DNA of 64,000 nt from Impatiens glandulifera (GCF_907164915.1 NC_061862.1:8543505-8607504); one strand, 5' to 3'; counted from the first letter of the stretch, positions 34,106 to 46,372 are shown. Made by a program: numbers and translations. The notes: generated from the sequence alone by a model not told the origin.

Positions 34106-34619
34106 GGGAATAATGTCAATTTACCATCAAACTATAATAGAATATTCACGTATATCATTGAACTAATTTTGTTTGTTTATACCATTGTAGTTGAGTTTAA
34201 TGTTCATCTATGTCATTGCTGGAGAAAAAACATCTAAATTCGTTAAGTTTCCGTTAAATGATGTCACGTGTTAATTTACATTTCAAAGGTATTAATTAAA
34301 AATATATTAATTTAAAAAAAATAAATTATTGTTAGTGTCTCTCAAAATGTCTATATTGTTTGGTTGATGCCTCTAAATATATAAAAAAATTATTATTTAA
34401 AATAGTGAATAAAAATAAAAATATAATATATATTAATTTTAAAAAAATGACATGTCAATCACACGTGTTATCATTTAACGGAAAACTTAACGAATTTGGA
34501 TGTTTTTGTCCAGCAACAGTGACACAGATGAACATTAAACTCAACTATAGTGGTATGAACGAACAAAAATTAGTTCAGTAATATCATTATAGTTCAATGA
34601 TAAAATTGACATTCTTCCC
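34106..34619. mobile_element. MITE with ~180-bp terminal inverted repeats, GGGAATAATGTCAATTT ends
   Basis: The left GGGAATAATGTCAATTTACC and the right AAAATTGACATTCTTCCC are inverted, and complementarity extends through CACGTG.TA..ATTTAACGGAAA and TCCAAATTCGTTAA. The long inverted repeats resemble Mutator-like MITEs. The flanks are (TA)n-like, so the duplication cannot be read. The 73-codon frame at 34360 is inside it and is not considered a gene. Confidence 0.75.
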
Positions 34620-34727
34620 ATGTATATAATATACTTAATTTTTAAAGTGTTTAAATTAAAAAAAGTGGAGAGTTTTTGGTTAATTTGGATATATATGTGA
34701 GAGTAGAACCAGGGTAATGCAACAAAT

Positions 34728-35148
34728 ACACTTGCATAGGCCGCCCAATGCATTGGTGGAGCTGATTTCGAGCGATTTGAGGTGGGTTAGCTTTGTTATG
34801 GTCTGTGGAACGGTACCTACTAAATTTGGTAGTTTGTGGAAGAAGAGGGTTTCGAGGTGGGAAAGGTTCCCGACGGCGGGAGGGATCTGGCCGGAGAGTT
34901 CGCCGCTGAAAATGTTGAGGGCGATGACACGGTTGGTTCTCTATGGCATTCTAGGCAGTACCAGCCACAGCAATCGGTTTGGGGATCCCAGGACTTTAGG
35001 TGGTAAGGGTTGCCAAGGGCTGTCTTGATGGTGAGGAGGACTTTCTTGTCCTGCGGGTTGCATCGGACGGCGGAGGAGATTGAAGGAGATGGGAAGAACA
35101 TAATTACAAGAATCAGAGAAGGGAGAAAATCACTGTTAGGGTTTTCAT
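34728..35148 (-). pseudogene. Polygalacturonase-inhibiting protein (PGIP) fragment, N-terminal, frameshifted
   Basis: Minus-strand N-terminal part of a PGIP, an apoplastic leucine-rich-repeat inhibitor of fungal polygalacturonases. The start MKTLTVIFSLL (ATG at 35146-35148) shifts frame into SLILVIMFFPSPSISSAV, a signal-peptide-like stretch. Next come RCNPQDKKVLLTIKTALG and NPYHLKSWDPQTDCCGWYC (LRR N-cap with paired cysteines). A one-base loss after CHRE near 34955 puts the rest, SGQIPPAVGNLSHLE and VPQTITKLTHLK, in another frame. Similarity ends near 34755, so most LRRs and the C-terminal cap are missing. The signal-peptide frameshift is the same as in the copy at 53971, while the later one is private. 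Orientation is opposite to the other copy. Confidence 0.85.
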
Positions 35149-36499
35149 CTTTAGAACGGAGTAAGGAGTATGCAAGTCTCAAGTCTGTCTTCCTCTCTTT
35201 ATAGATAGATCATCCATGAACTTCAAACTTGTAACAAACAATAAACAATGCAAATTGAAATTAAAAAACACAAGGTAGAGAAAATAATTTGAATGTTCAT
35301 GAAATTATTATTTAGATAAACTTTTTTATTGGTAATAATGAAAATATAAATTATTTTGAATTTTAATTAATAATTTTAATGGATATAATTTGAAAATTTA
35401 TTTAAATGAGTTATTTACAAAAAAAAAAAAAAAAATAAGATCTAAAAATAATGTTATGTCTGGTTTGATTTGAGTTATTTAAATAATTTATTATTTATTT
35501 AATTGTTTTTTTTATTTGTTTTTTTAAATTGTTTTTTTATGTATTAATTCATTTAAGTTTTTTAGGTTTATTAGGTAGTAATTTATTTAAATAAATGTTA
35601 TAATTTTTTTTAATAGTATAGATTTTTAAAATTTTATAAGTATTAATATATAATAATAAAATATATGTTTTAAAATAAATAATATTTAAAAAATATTAAG
35701 TAATGTAATTATGAGAAATAGTAAAGAATGATTCATACTATTTTGTCATACTTTAGTTTTTTTTATAATGGATTATTTCTTTTATTAATATTAGTTAAAA
35801 TATAATATATTTTTATCTAATAATATTAATATTATGAAATATAAGAGAATTTTGAAAAGTGAACGAGAAAGAAAATGATGACACAATCTGAATCATCACT
35901 GACAAAACTAAATAATTTTTTTTTTTCAAACAATAAGATCCTTTCACTCCCCCATTGCACTTGTGTTTCACTCCTCTAATATTTTTATATTAATAAATAA
36001 ATAAACTTAATTAAATAATTATTTAATTATTTAAATAACCCCATCCAGTCCGAACTAATAACTCTACTTTATAAGCCATATACAATGTATGACAACCAAT
36101 AAATAAAAAATAAAAAATAAAAAGTAAGAAATGAATTCTAACAAGGAGGAGACAAGATCATAATAATAGATTCTTTTAAATAATGTATGCCTTTTGAAAA
36201 TTTATATATTTTATTTTAAATTCTGATATGATTTATTTAATTAGTTATTTTGATTATTCAAATTATAATATTTTTTAATGATTTTTAAAATTAATTATAA
36301 TTAAATATCATTTTATACCTCCTATTATTATAATATCACTCAATGTATATTTAACATACTAATATATTATGTTGTTTTTAAATAAAATATTTTATAATGA
36401 TATATTTACTCAAAAATCATTACTCAATCTTTTTTAAATAAACTACAATTAATTCAAATAATTTTAACCCAATAAACTCATAAACAAGAATAGTCTCTT
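35149..36499. other. AT-rich spacer with possible MITE ends
   Basis: No gene. TCTGGTTTGATTTGAGTTATTTAAATAA (from 35459) and TTATTTAAATAACCCCATCCAGTCCGAAC (to about 36054) are loosely inverted and could bound a ~600-bp non-autonomous element. Confidence is low. Confidence 0.35.
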
Positions 36500-36640
36500 C
36501 TCAAAAAAAAAAAATTAAAATTTGTAAGAAAATATATTAAGTTTAATGAATTTTATAGAAGAACTATTATATTGTTGGTGAGTTTCCAAATACTCATAGT
36601 AAATATATAGATTTAACCACTAGGTAGATCAACTATGATT
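36500..36640 (-). repeat. Dispersed AT-rich repeat, inverted copy
   Basis: Reverse complement reads ATATATTTACTATGAGTATTTGG, AAACTCACCAACAATATAATAG and CTTCTATAAAATTCATTAAA, matching 31990-32110 and 16174-16260. Confidence 0.6.
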
Positions 36641-37126
36641 TTTAATAAATAAAATGTTACCGATATAAAATGTTAAAAGAGAGTGAAAGTCAAATTGTGA
36701 AGCTAAAACAAACCATGAGGGTGGATGATTTGAAGAGTTAAAGTTATTTTTGGTAAAAATATAAAATGGTATTGATATATATATAAATTAAATAAAAAAA
36801 ATAATAATTTAAAATAAAAGTTAATTTAATATTTTAATTAATTAATTAAGTGTTGTAATTGAAAAGAAGGGAATAAAATGATATTTTATTTTGTTTATTT
36901 TCCTTTTCTTTTATCACCTCACTTAATTATTAAATAAAATATTAAAATATTTTTTATTATAAATTATTATTTTTTATTTTATTAATAAATATTAACACTT
37001 TCTAAATTTTGTATAAAAAATATTTTATATATCTTCAAAATCACAGCAAATAAAAAAACCCAAAAGAAACGGAAAGAAACGTTGTAATCACATGTAGTAG
37101 ACTGACAGGGGTAAACGTGCATTTGA
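36641..37126. other. AT-rich spacer, possible further MITE relic
   Basis: ATAAAATGGTATTGATATAT and AATAATTTAAAATAAAAG resemble the interior of the Tourist-like MITE (43930-44000). No intact ends seen. Confidence 0.4.
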
Positions 37127-37284
37127 GATCTTCTACTACCAAATAAGCATGCTACCTCTATTGCCTTTTATAAGGAGAGAGGCAATATGGTAACTAAATA
37201 AATATTGTTCATTTATTTACTATATTGCCCCTCTTCTTGTGAGAGGGTAACAAGGATAGCATGCTTATTTGATAGTAGAGGATC
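37127..37284. mobile_element. Hairpin MITE (158 bp)
   Basis: GATCTTCTACTACCAAATAAGCATGCTA at the left and TAGCATGCTTATTTGATAGTAGAGGATC at the right are almost perfect inverted repeats. The inversion continues inward (AGGCAATATGG / CTATATTGCCCC and AAATAAATATT), so nearly the entire element is one stem. Could yield a miRNA-like precursor if transcribed (inference). Confidence 0.8.
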
Positions 37285-38069
37285 CTGCTCCATAGACGTG
37301 TATCAGGTAAATGTTTTAATAATAGTCTGTGGATAAATCAGTAAAAATAATTGAGGATATTATTTTAGGTGCAGTTTGTTTTGGACTTTTGATAATAATA
37401 AATTTATTTAATAATAAAATTGTTGATAACTAATATTAATATTAGTTCATTTTTAATTTCATAAATCAAAATAACTATCAATTTACAAAATATTTGTTGG
37501 AAATAAGAAAAATATTTTCTTTAGGTTTATTTTTATAAAAACTCGTTCCCAAATTTGTAAATATCTAAATGGGTTGAGACAAAATTTATTCATTTAAAAC
37601 TATTTTTTTTTTAATTTATTTCATTTGATGAAATAATGGTATGAATATATATACTTTAATTATATATATAAATATATTAATAAATTATAATATTTATACG
37701 TTTAAATAATCTCACTCAAACTAAGAATAATAAGTATTTTAAATAGGTTTATTATAATAACTATGAAGATTCTCATGTAAATGCACACGAATAAAAAAAT
37801 AAATAAAATAAGTTAATAAAAAAAATAATAAAATGTAATAAAAAAATCAGCTTTTTTTTACATTTTATTCACTTTTGTATAACAAATTATCTTCTCATAT
37901 ATCTCATCAAAGATTTTTTAAGAATACATCTCTCATCTCTTGACCTTACACTTTCACTTTGGTCAATCAGTATTTGATTGATATTTTTTAATATTTAACA
38001 TCGTGACCTCACATTTGGTAAATCAAATATTTGATTCTTATATTTTTTAACCACTTTGAATTGATATCC
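37285..38069. other. AT-rich spacer, nothing recognised
   Basis: No gene. The last 140 bases contain diverged fragments related to the tandem units that follow. Confidence 0.45.
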
Positions 38070-38822
38070 AAGTTTATGGGCGGATCAACCTAAAATTCGA
38101 CCAAATTATTCATTTACTCTCACATAATATCCAAATTAACCACATCTCTCGACCTGTCAATTCGGAAATTTTTAAAAATTAAACATTATATATTACATAT
38201 ATTAGTTAGTTTAAAAAGTTGAACTTATATTTTAAAATGTCCCGCATTCATCAAATTTAGTGTTGAATTTAAAATAGAAAGTGTTATTAGTCTAGCTGGT
38301 TAAAGAGTTGTACTTGTTTTTGTTAGATTTAAAGTTCAAACATATTTATAGCATTTTTTTATTTATTTTTAACAGTTTTAAGTTGTATAGCGAGTCAACC
38401 CACAATCCGACCCAAATATCCAATACTCTCACATATATATTCAAATTATTCACAACTCTCGACCCGGCAATCCAGACATTTTAATATTAAGCATCATTAT
38501 ATATATATATAATATATATATATATATTAGTTAGTTAAAATGTTGAACTTATATGGTTAAAATGTCTCGCGTTCATAAAATTTGGTGTTAAATTTAAAAA
38601 TATAAAGTGTTATTAGTCTAGTTGGTTAAAAAGTTGTACTATTTTTGTTAGGTTTCAAGTTTAAAACATACATATAACATTTTTAATTTTGTTTTAACCG
38701 TTTTTAAGTTTATTGGCGGGTCAACCCATAATCTGACTCAAGTATCCATTTACTCTCACATATATATCCAAATTAACCACACTATCGACCCGACAATCCG
38801 AATACTTTAAAAATTAAGCTTC

Positions 38823-38866
<44 letters not shown>

Positions 38867-39169
38867 TTAGTTAGTTAAAAAGTTGAACTTATATTGTTAA
38901 AATATTCCGCGTTCATCAAATTTGGTGTTGAATTTAAAATATAAAATGTTATTAGCATAGTTGGTTAAAGAGTTATACTTGATTTTGTTATGTTGCAAGT
39001 TCGAAACATACATATAACATTTTTAATTTTATTTTAAACTGTTTAAGTATATGGGAGGCTCAAACCACAATTTGACCCAAATATCTATTTACTCTTACAT
39101 AATATTCAAATTAACCACATATCCGAACACTTTAAAATTAAGCATCATTATATATATATATACTATATA

Positions 39170-39237
<68 letters not shown>

Positions 39238-39255
39238 TATATATATATATATATT
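38070..39255 (+). repeat. Tandem array of four ~310-340-bp units with tRNA-like boxes and TA tracts
   Basis: Units begin with TAAGTTTATGGGCGGATCAACC-like sequence at about 38070, 38379, 38704 and 39043. Shared landmarks are CTCTCGACCCG.CAATCC, GCATCATTATATATA, TTGAACTTATAT, TAAAATGTC.CGCGTTCAT and AAATTTGGTGTT. The first three units carry TTAGTCTAGTTGGTTAAAG followed about 30 bases later by GTTGCAAGTTCGAAACATA (38290, 38610, 38950), which resemble the A and B boxes of tRNA-derived SINEs. The TA tract grows from unit to unit: none in unit 1, about 30 and 45 bases next, about 100 bases in the last. The fourth unit is truncated at the TA tract. Confidence 0.8.
39150..39254. repeat. (TA)n microsatellite, ~100 bp
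   Basis: Long TA run with two short interruptions, at the junction between the tandem units and copia-3. The frames translated as Tyr-Ile repeats on both strands are artefacts of it. Confidence 0.95.
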
Positions 39256-39256
39256 G

Positions 39257-40880
39257 GAAATCACAAGTTACTCCAATTGTGATAGGTAATGATTTATGGA
39301 TACAGTAGAAGAAAATCTTGAAACTCCTCCCAAATTTCTTTAAGAAACAGATGGTCAAAATAATACAATTCAAATCAAGAATTCAAAGTTTAAACAACGA
39401 CGTATCCAAGATCAAATGGTACTGCATGACTCTTTTCAACATTGACCGACGAGATTCGTCAACAAGTTTCAAAATCATCTCGGCGCAAAAACTTTGGAAA
39501 ACCCTAGAGAAAATCTATGTTTCTCAATCAAAGAGCCGACTATTTCAGTTACGGAGTCAACTCCTAAATGCACACAAATGTAGTGACTCTCTTCTTAACT
39601 TCATTCAACGCATCAAAAACCTGTTAGATACACTTATCGTCGTCGGACAATATGTTCTGATCAAGATCTGCAACTAACTCTACTCAACGAGCTTGGAAAT
39701 GAGTTCGAGTCGATGATATGTGCTCTAACTTTCAGACACGATCTATCCTTAATGAGATGACTCATATTGAAGAACGACTCATATTGAAGAAAATGAAATT
39801 CCATTATGAAAATATTTCGCGCTCAAACATTTCGGCAAATGTTGCTTTATTTATGGGCATGGAGGCGGAAAGAACTAAAGACAGAAACCGAGACAAATAA
39901 TCGTCCGCAATGTAATTTTTGTCATAAATTGGGCATCGCTTTGAAAGTTGTTTTATAATTCATCTTGTCAAATATGTAATGTACAAGGACATAGTGCTCT
40001 CGAGTGTCATCGTTTTAATCTTTCTACAAATCATGCGATAATATTTGTTACATCGTCTACTATTGTAAATCCCACTTGGTATCCAGATTAAGGTGCTACT
40101 GACCATATTATTTCCGATCTTAATAATCTACACGTACATGCTCCGTATATAGGTACTCAAACTATTAAAGTCAGAAATGGTATGCCTATGAATATTTATA
40201 ATATTGGTACCACTAAATTTTTAAATCAACAAAAATTCTCTACTTACGTAATATCTTACACGTTCCGGATATTACTAAAAATTTGATGAGTGTCGCGAGA
40301 TTTTCATCAAATAATAACGTATTTTTTTGAATTCCACCCAAATGTTTGTCTTAATAAAGACCGAGATACAAAGATAGTGCTTCTTAAGGGATTACTCAAT
40401 GATGGACTTTATGCATTGAACCTACTAAAAGTTCGTTTTCAACATGTTCTAATAAACATGTAGTAATTTTTGGTATTCGATATCCGGTTCAAATTTGGCA
40501 TTCACGACTTGGACATCCTTCTAGCGCTACTATATCTTTAGTTATATCACACTTTAAATTACCAGTTTTAGGTAGTAATACCATTTTCTTTTTGTGGATC
40601 ATATCAATATGGGAAAGAAAATAAACTACCTTTTTCGGCTTCAAAATCTACATCTATGGCTCCTTTAGACCTATTCATTCGGATGTTTGGGACCTACACC
40701 TAAATTTTCGTCAACTAGTTGTCGTTATTTCGTACATTTTGTGGATGATTTTAGAAAATTCACATGGATATATCCGTAAAGAAAAAGTCGGATGTTTTAA
40801 ATACGTTTATCAACTTTCTTCGGACTTATTGAAAATTTATTTAGTCGTAAAATCCAAATATTGCAAACTAATTGGGGAGG

Positions 40881-40921
<41 letters not shown>

Positions 40922-43162
40922 CAAATCATTAATGGATAATCATGGTATTTTACATCGTTTATCTTGCCCACTACTAGTGAGCAAAATGGTCTTGTTGAAC
41001 AAAAAAAATCGTCATATTACGGAAACTGACCTCACTTTATTGGCTCATGCATTTATGTCACTACATTATTGGAGTGAAGCTTTTGAAACAACCACATATC
41101 TTATCAATCGTCTTCTTACTTCGACATTACATCAATGTTCACCATTCGAGACTATATTTAACTCTTCTCCTGACTATTTTTTTGAAGACATATGAGTGTT
41201 CTTGTTATTCACTCACACGATCGTACAATCAACACAAACTCGATTTTTATACTACTGAATGCAGTTCCTGGTTACAACTCATCTCATAAAGGTTATAAGT
41301 GTCTCACATTCCGTTTAGACGAACATTTATCTCTCGACATGCCACTTTTGACGAACTCACTTTTCCTTTCAAAAGTAAGGACCTTGTGCACTTGTCTAAA
41401 ATAATAAGATAATGAGACATCTCTTCCAACAACTATACTTAATTCATCAATACCACCTCTGTTATCTCATATCACTTCATCGTCGCCATCATCACCCTCT
41501 TCGACCTCCACAACATCACCAAACACTATATCATCTTCTTCTACTACTATTAATGTTCCTCATACATAATCAATTATCACAATAGTTAATACACATAAAT
41601 CTTCTCCTCATCAGATGATCACACACATAAAGCACGATATATGTCCTCACAGCTCTCACTGCTACTTCTTCCGCTATTACACTACATGTTTTACCAAAGC
41701 TAATAAGGATCCGTAATGGCGTCTTGCCATGACAATGATATAATTCTCTTATTCAGAATAAACATGGGTCTCTTATCCTCGTACACCATCTCATAATCTT
41801 GTTGGATGTAAATGAGTTTTCAAACTTAAGCATAAAGTTGACAAGGCTCTATTGATCGACATAAAGCACGTCTGTGGCTAAAGGATTCCATCAACAACAA
41901 GGTATTGTTATGAAAAGGACATTCAGTTCTATGGAAAAACCCACTACTATTCGTGTTATTCTTTCTTTGGCAATATCTTATCAATGGTTCATTCATCAAC
42001 TTGATATTAACATGCATTTCTTCATGAGTCTTTATAAGAAGAAGTTTACATGGCACAACCACCCAGTTTTATCCATCCAGATTTTCCTATCATATCATGC
42101 ACTTTCATAAAGCATATATACGGTCTTAAGAGTCTCCTCGTTCTTGGTATGTTACTCTCCGAACTGCCTCTACTATCTCTTGATTTCATAGAAGCGATAT
42201 CTAACACAGCTCTCTTCACGTATCATGCACCTCAAATAACATCATACTTTTTTAGTATATGTGGACGATACTAGTCTCATAGGCAACGCTAATCGTTTCT
42301 AAACAAAAATATATTTCAATTAATAATTATTTATTGTTAAAGATTTAGGTCAATTACAAGTTATATTGACGATATTCTCACTTGAACTGATATGCTTCAA
42401 GCAAAGTCATTACACACTACCGTCTCTGCTGGCTCATCTCTTTCTAACATGATGGTGATCCTTTATCTGATTCGTTTTCTCTATCGTAGTATAGTAGGGG
42501 CTCTACAATATCTTAACACTAACCGTCCTGAGTTAGCCTTTTCTATCAATCGAGCTTGTCAATTCATGCAAACTCACCATATTTTCTCATTGGGGAGCGG
42601 TTAAAACGTATTCTTCGATATCTTCGTCATACTCCTCGTCATGGGATCTTTCTTCGTCCAAATTCACAATTCACTCTTGCTGCCTACTCTGATGTTGACT
42701 GGGCAGGATGTTCCCGATGATCGTCGTTCAATAACTGGATGTTTGTATTTTTCTTGGTGACAACTCATATCTTGGAATTCTAAGAAACAACAAGTAGTTG
42801 CTCGCATCTAGTACTGAATCTGAATACCGTGCTCTTGCATATATAACTACTGATCTTTGTTGGATTCAATCTCTACTTAGTGAACTTCGAATTTCACTTT
42901 CTTCTTTCCCCAGTTCTATGGTGTGGTAATATTGGTGTCGCAATTCTTATCAGCAAACCCGATATTTCATTCTTGCACAAAATAATATTGAAATCGATTT
43001 TCACTTTGTTCGAGAAAAAGTTGCTCGTAAACAACTACTCATCCAGTACATTCCTACTGAAGATTAAATGGCTGATATCTCACCAAATGTCTTTCTTGTC
43101 ATTAATTTCCTTTTTTACATAACAAGCTCACGTTTTTGCCTCATCTTTTCGTTTGAAGGGGA
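39257..43162 (+). pseudogene. Copia-3: decayed Ty1/copia gag-pol
   Basis: Heavily mutated copia polyprotein. Gag (UBN2-like) is at 39318-39677 with SAQKLWKTLEKIYVSQSKSR and a LLNFIQRIKNLLD patch. A knuckle-like CNFCHKLGI is near 39910. The protease relic near 40080 reads WYPD-stop-GATDHI. GAG-pre-integrase IWHSRLGHPSSA is near 40495. Integrase patches occur near 40690-41190, interrupted by a (TA)n insertion at 40880-40918. Reverse transcriptase near 41875-42110 shows TTIRVILSLAISYQWFIHQLDIN then QPPSFIHPDF. RNase H patches near 42690-43090 include SDVDWAGC. Stops and frameshifts occur every few hundred bases. The 5' LTR and leader are missing, since the left boundary runs straight into the TA tract. 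Confidence 0.85.
40880..40919. repeat. (TA)n microsatellite inside copia-3 integrase
   Basis: Forty bases of TA repeat within the integrase relic; must postdate the element's insertion. Confidence 0.95.
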
Positions 43163-43379
43163 TAATAAAGTATTAAATAAATAAAAGAAAATTATTTATT
43201 TATCTCTTATTAATTATGCTAAATATAATTAGGACTATTCTATATTTTTTTCATATTTAGTTATTTCTTTATTATTATATAAATAAATAAATTATTAAAG
43301 ATTACTCATTTCAATCAATAATTTTATTTCAATCTTTCTTTTCAATAACTCAATCAAATAATTTTTATATATTTTATCA
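43163..43379 (+). repeat. Copia-3 3' LTR (probable, ~217 bp)
   Basis: A purine tract GAAGGGGA at 43155-43162 precedes TAATAAAGTATT. The segment ends ATATTTTATCA. It contains TATATAAATAAATAAAT, plausible as a TATA region, then TTTCAATCTTTCTTTTCAAT. The TG terminus is lost and no 5' copy exists here to confirm the boundaries. Confidence 0.55.
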
Positions 43380-43829
43380 ATTCTAGAAATCAAATTATCT
43401 CTGTATCTCTCTTCATTTTTTTTTCTCGAGAGGATATAGGCTACATTTTGGCTCTGGAAAAGGGTGTAGGGGATGATGGTGCACTAACTCTTGTTTTTTT
43501 TATCAGAAAAAAAACTTATTTAATATATATTATATTTTTTAAATTAAATAATTGACTTATTTTAGTTTTAAAAAAATATAAGAAGCAAATTACACACATA
43601 ATAAAATGTAATAAAAATGGTATAAATAAGTAAGTACTATAATAATTTTAATTTTCAATAAATATTAAATTATATTAATAAATGAATTTTAAATAATTAA
43701 TAAAAAGTATTTTTAATATTTTGATAAATAAAAAGAGTGATAAAATGAATGAAGTGATTGTTAAATTTTAGATAAAAAGATTATTAAATTAATCTAAAAA
43801 CCCAACGTTCAAACAAGATCTTAGATTAA
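43380..43829. other. AT-rich spacer, nothing recognised
   Basis: No gene or clear repeat. Confidence 0.5.
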
Positions 43830-44092
43830 GGCCTTGTTTGGTTGTGGGTTTTTTAAAAAACTAAGAGAGAGAAAAATTGGATGATAGGTGATGATTTTGA
43901 GAAAATAATAATTATTTTTGATAAAAAGACTTAAAAGGTATTGATATTTATAAATAAAATAAAAAATAATAATTTAAAATAAGGTATTTTTGTATTTTAG
44001 TTAATAATACGAGTGATGTGATTGGTGAGAAGTGATTAATTTAAAAATGAATTTTGTGTGGGTTTTTTAAATAACCCAAAAAGAACAAGGTC
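43830..44092. mobile_element. Tourist-like MITE, copy 2 (263 bp)
   Basis: Starts GGCCTTGTTTGG and ends AAAGAACAAGGTC, with a perfect TAA duplication on both sides (43827-43829, 44093-44095). The interior (GGTGATGATTTTGAGAAAATAATAA, ACTTAAAAGGTATTGA) is the reverse complement of the 28397 copy. No ORF. Confidence 0.85.
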
Positions 44093-44689
44093 TAACAATA
44101 AAATAAATATAAAAAAATATTTTCTTATATGTCTAATTTTTCTTTAAATGCTGCCTTTTATATGCTTAATAATTAAGTTAAATCAAACTAACTCCTGAGT
44201 TAAATTAAAAAAATAAGTTTATAGCATTTTGATATGGGTGTTTTCTTTTTTTCTTATGAGTTAAAAATTTGTTATTTGATAAAATAAAAAAAGTAGATCA
44301 TTTGTGATTTTCTAAAATAAATTATGACTTTTATTTATAATTTAAATTTAATAAAATAAAAATATTTTAATTGAGAAATACAAACACTTGAGTTGGAGCT
44401 TGTAAATATTTAAGGATTTGTTTTTTTTTAAAGATTTTACATATTTTTTTTTATGTTATATCAGTATATTTTAATTATTAATTTATCAATTAAAATTTTA
44501 TTAACCTCGAATTCTTTTTTTCTAAAATTAATTTTATTCATCTAAATATTTATGAACTGATAATGTTATTTCTTATGAAAATAAAAGTTAAATAATATCA
44601 GTTATCAATTATATTATTTAAAAAAAAAATTAATATTTAATAAATTTCAAAAATATTTTAATAATTTTTAATAAAAGTACAGTACAAAC
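44093..44689. other. AT-rich spacer, nothing recognised
   Basis: No gene. Confidence 0.5.
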
Positions 44690-44848
44690 AAACCAGAGCT
44701 AATAATTATCCTCAATTATTTTTACTTTTTTCTCACCAACTATAATTTCAAAAAACATGCTACTACGGCATGTGGTCCCTACAATTTTCATAGGCTTTTA
44801 AACGGCACTATCATTTGAATAAATAATCAATTCTTTGTTACTAATTTT
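44690..44848. repeat. Dispersed AT-rich repeat, copy D (left fragment)
   Basis: CTACGGCATGTGGTCCCTAC at 44763 matches 28690 and 56475. It sits immediately left of foldback element 2, as copy B does for foldback 1. Confidence 0.5.
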
Positions 44849-45765
44849 CAAACCATTTTTTCCAAAATATTCATATTTTCATTCTTATTCCAACATACTC
44901 ATATTTCTACCTATTATTAATTAACCACTAATTACACATTTTCATCTTAAACTCAATAATTACTATATTTTATAAATTCAATATAAATATATAATTAAAA
45001 TTAATAAAAATATTAAATAAAATATATTATATAAATATTAAAATAACATATATTTTATTTTTACACCATTTTATAAATAATATATATAATTAAAATTAAA
45101 AATTAAATAATTCAAATAAATATTATAAACTAAAAAAATATTATACACGAAATAAAATAAATTACATAAATATTTAATATTATAAATTAAAATAACACAT
45201 ATATTATTTTTATTTAATTTTAAAAATATAATATATAATTAAAACTAAACTTACTAAATTAAATAATAAATAATATTATAAACTAAAATAAAATACCTAA
45301 CATTAACTTTATTAAAATATTTATAATATATATTTTACGTTTTAGATAAAATATATGTATTATTTTAATATTTATGTAGTATATGTATTATTTTAATATT
45401 ATATAATTTAATAAATTTTATTTTAATATATAATATTAAAGTTTTATGTAATATATTTTATTTGAACTTATAATATTTATTTGAATGATTTAATTCAGAA
45501 TGTTTAATTATAATTATATATATTATATTTATAAAATTAAGTAAAATAAAATATATATGTTATTTATATAATATATTTTATTAATAATTTTAGTTATGTA
45601 TTTATATTTATAAAATTAAATAATTATTAAATTTAGGATGAAAGATGTGTAATTAATATTAATTAATAGTTTAGAAAAAAAAAAACAGGTATTTTAAAAA
45701 TAAGAATGAAAATGTGAGTAATTTAAAAAAAAACATTTAAAACAATGATAGAACAAGAAACGGTT
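44849..45765. mobile_element. Foldback element 2 (~920 bp), diverged relative of foldback 1
   Basis: Ends AACCATTTTTTCC and GAAACGGTT. Arms contain the same order of blocks as foldback 1 (ATTAACCACTAATTA, ATATTATATAAATATTAAAATAA, AATTAAAATTAAAAATTAAATAATT) inverted around about 45320-45350. Arms are more diverged and shortened, and no flanking duplication is visible, so it is older. Confidence 0.65.
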
Positions 45766-46372
45766 ATTTGAGTAAGTGGTATATATATATATATATAACA
45801 CAAAATAATCCTATTATTAAGAATATGATTATTTAAATAATAAAGAGAAAAAACAAATTAATGATTGGTGATAAATGTTATAAATTAATGATTTTATTTA
45901 TATTTTATTTTAAAAAGATTTTAAAAGTATTATATATAATTTTTTTATTTTAGTTAATAAATAAAGTGATATTATGAATGAATGTGAAAATATTTGATTT
46001 GTTTGGATGATTGAAATAATTCAAATTGAACCAGAACTTATTTGTAAGATTATAATTATTATCAACTATCTATCTTTCTAATTTTATATAAAATCTTAAT
46101 TCAAAATAATTTTGTGTTATTTATCTCACCATTTTATTAATTGAATAAACATATTTTAAAAGGTACATACATTTTAAAATTGCTTTAAAATTTCAATCAA
46201 TATATAGACTATTTTCTAACCTGAAGCAATTTGAAAATTCTTAAAATTAAATAATTGGTTAAGTTTGGCCTAATTATTTTTATATATAAGGAATCAAACT
46301 ATTATATGAATTATGATTTAAATTTTATTTGATACAGTTTAGTTTGCAAATAATGATATCATGCTGCATAAT
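45766..46372. other. AT-rich spacer with MITE-like relic
   Basis: No gene. 45795-46030 (ATTATTTAAATAATAAAGAG ... GATTGAAATAATTCAAATTG) resembles the interior of the Tourist-like MITEs. A short (TA)n lies at 45781-45796. Confidence 0.4.

Noticed and set aside
34717..35028. Plus-strand frame of 103 codons
   Set aside because: Antisense shadow of the PGIP fragment.
38282..39012. Genuine tRNA genes
   Set aside because: Only A/B-box-like patches are present; no cloverleaf, anticodon arm or acceptor pairing could be built.
39051..39373. Open frames encoding long Tyr-Ile repeats on both strands
   Set aside because: They are translations of a (TA)n microsatellite; the same applies to the frames over 40739-41195.
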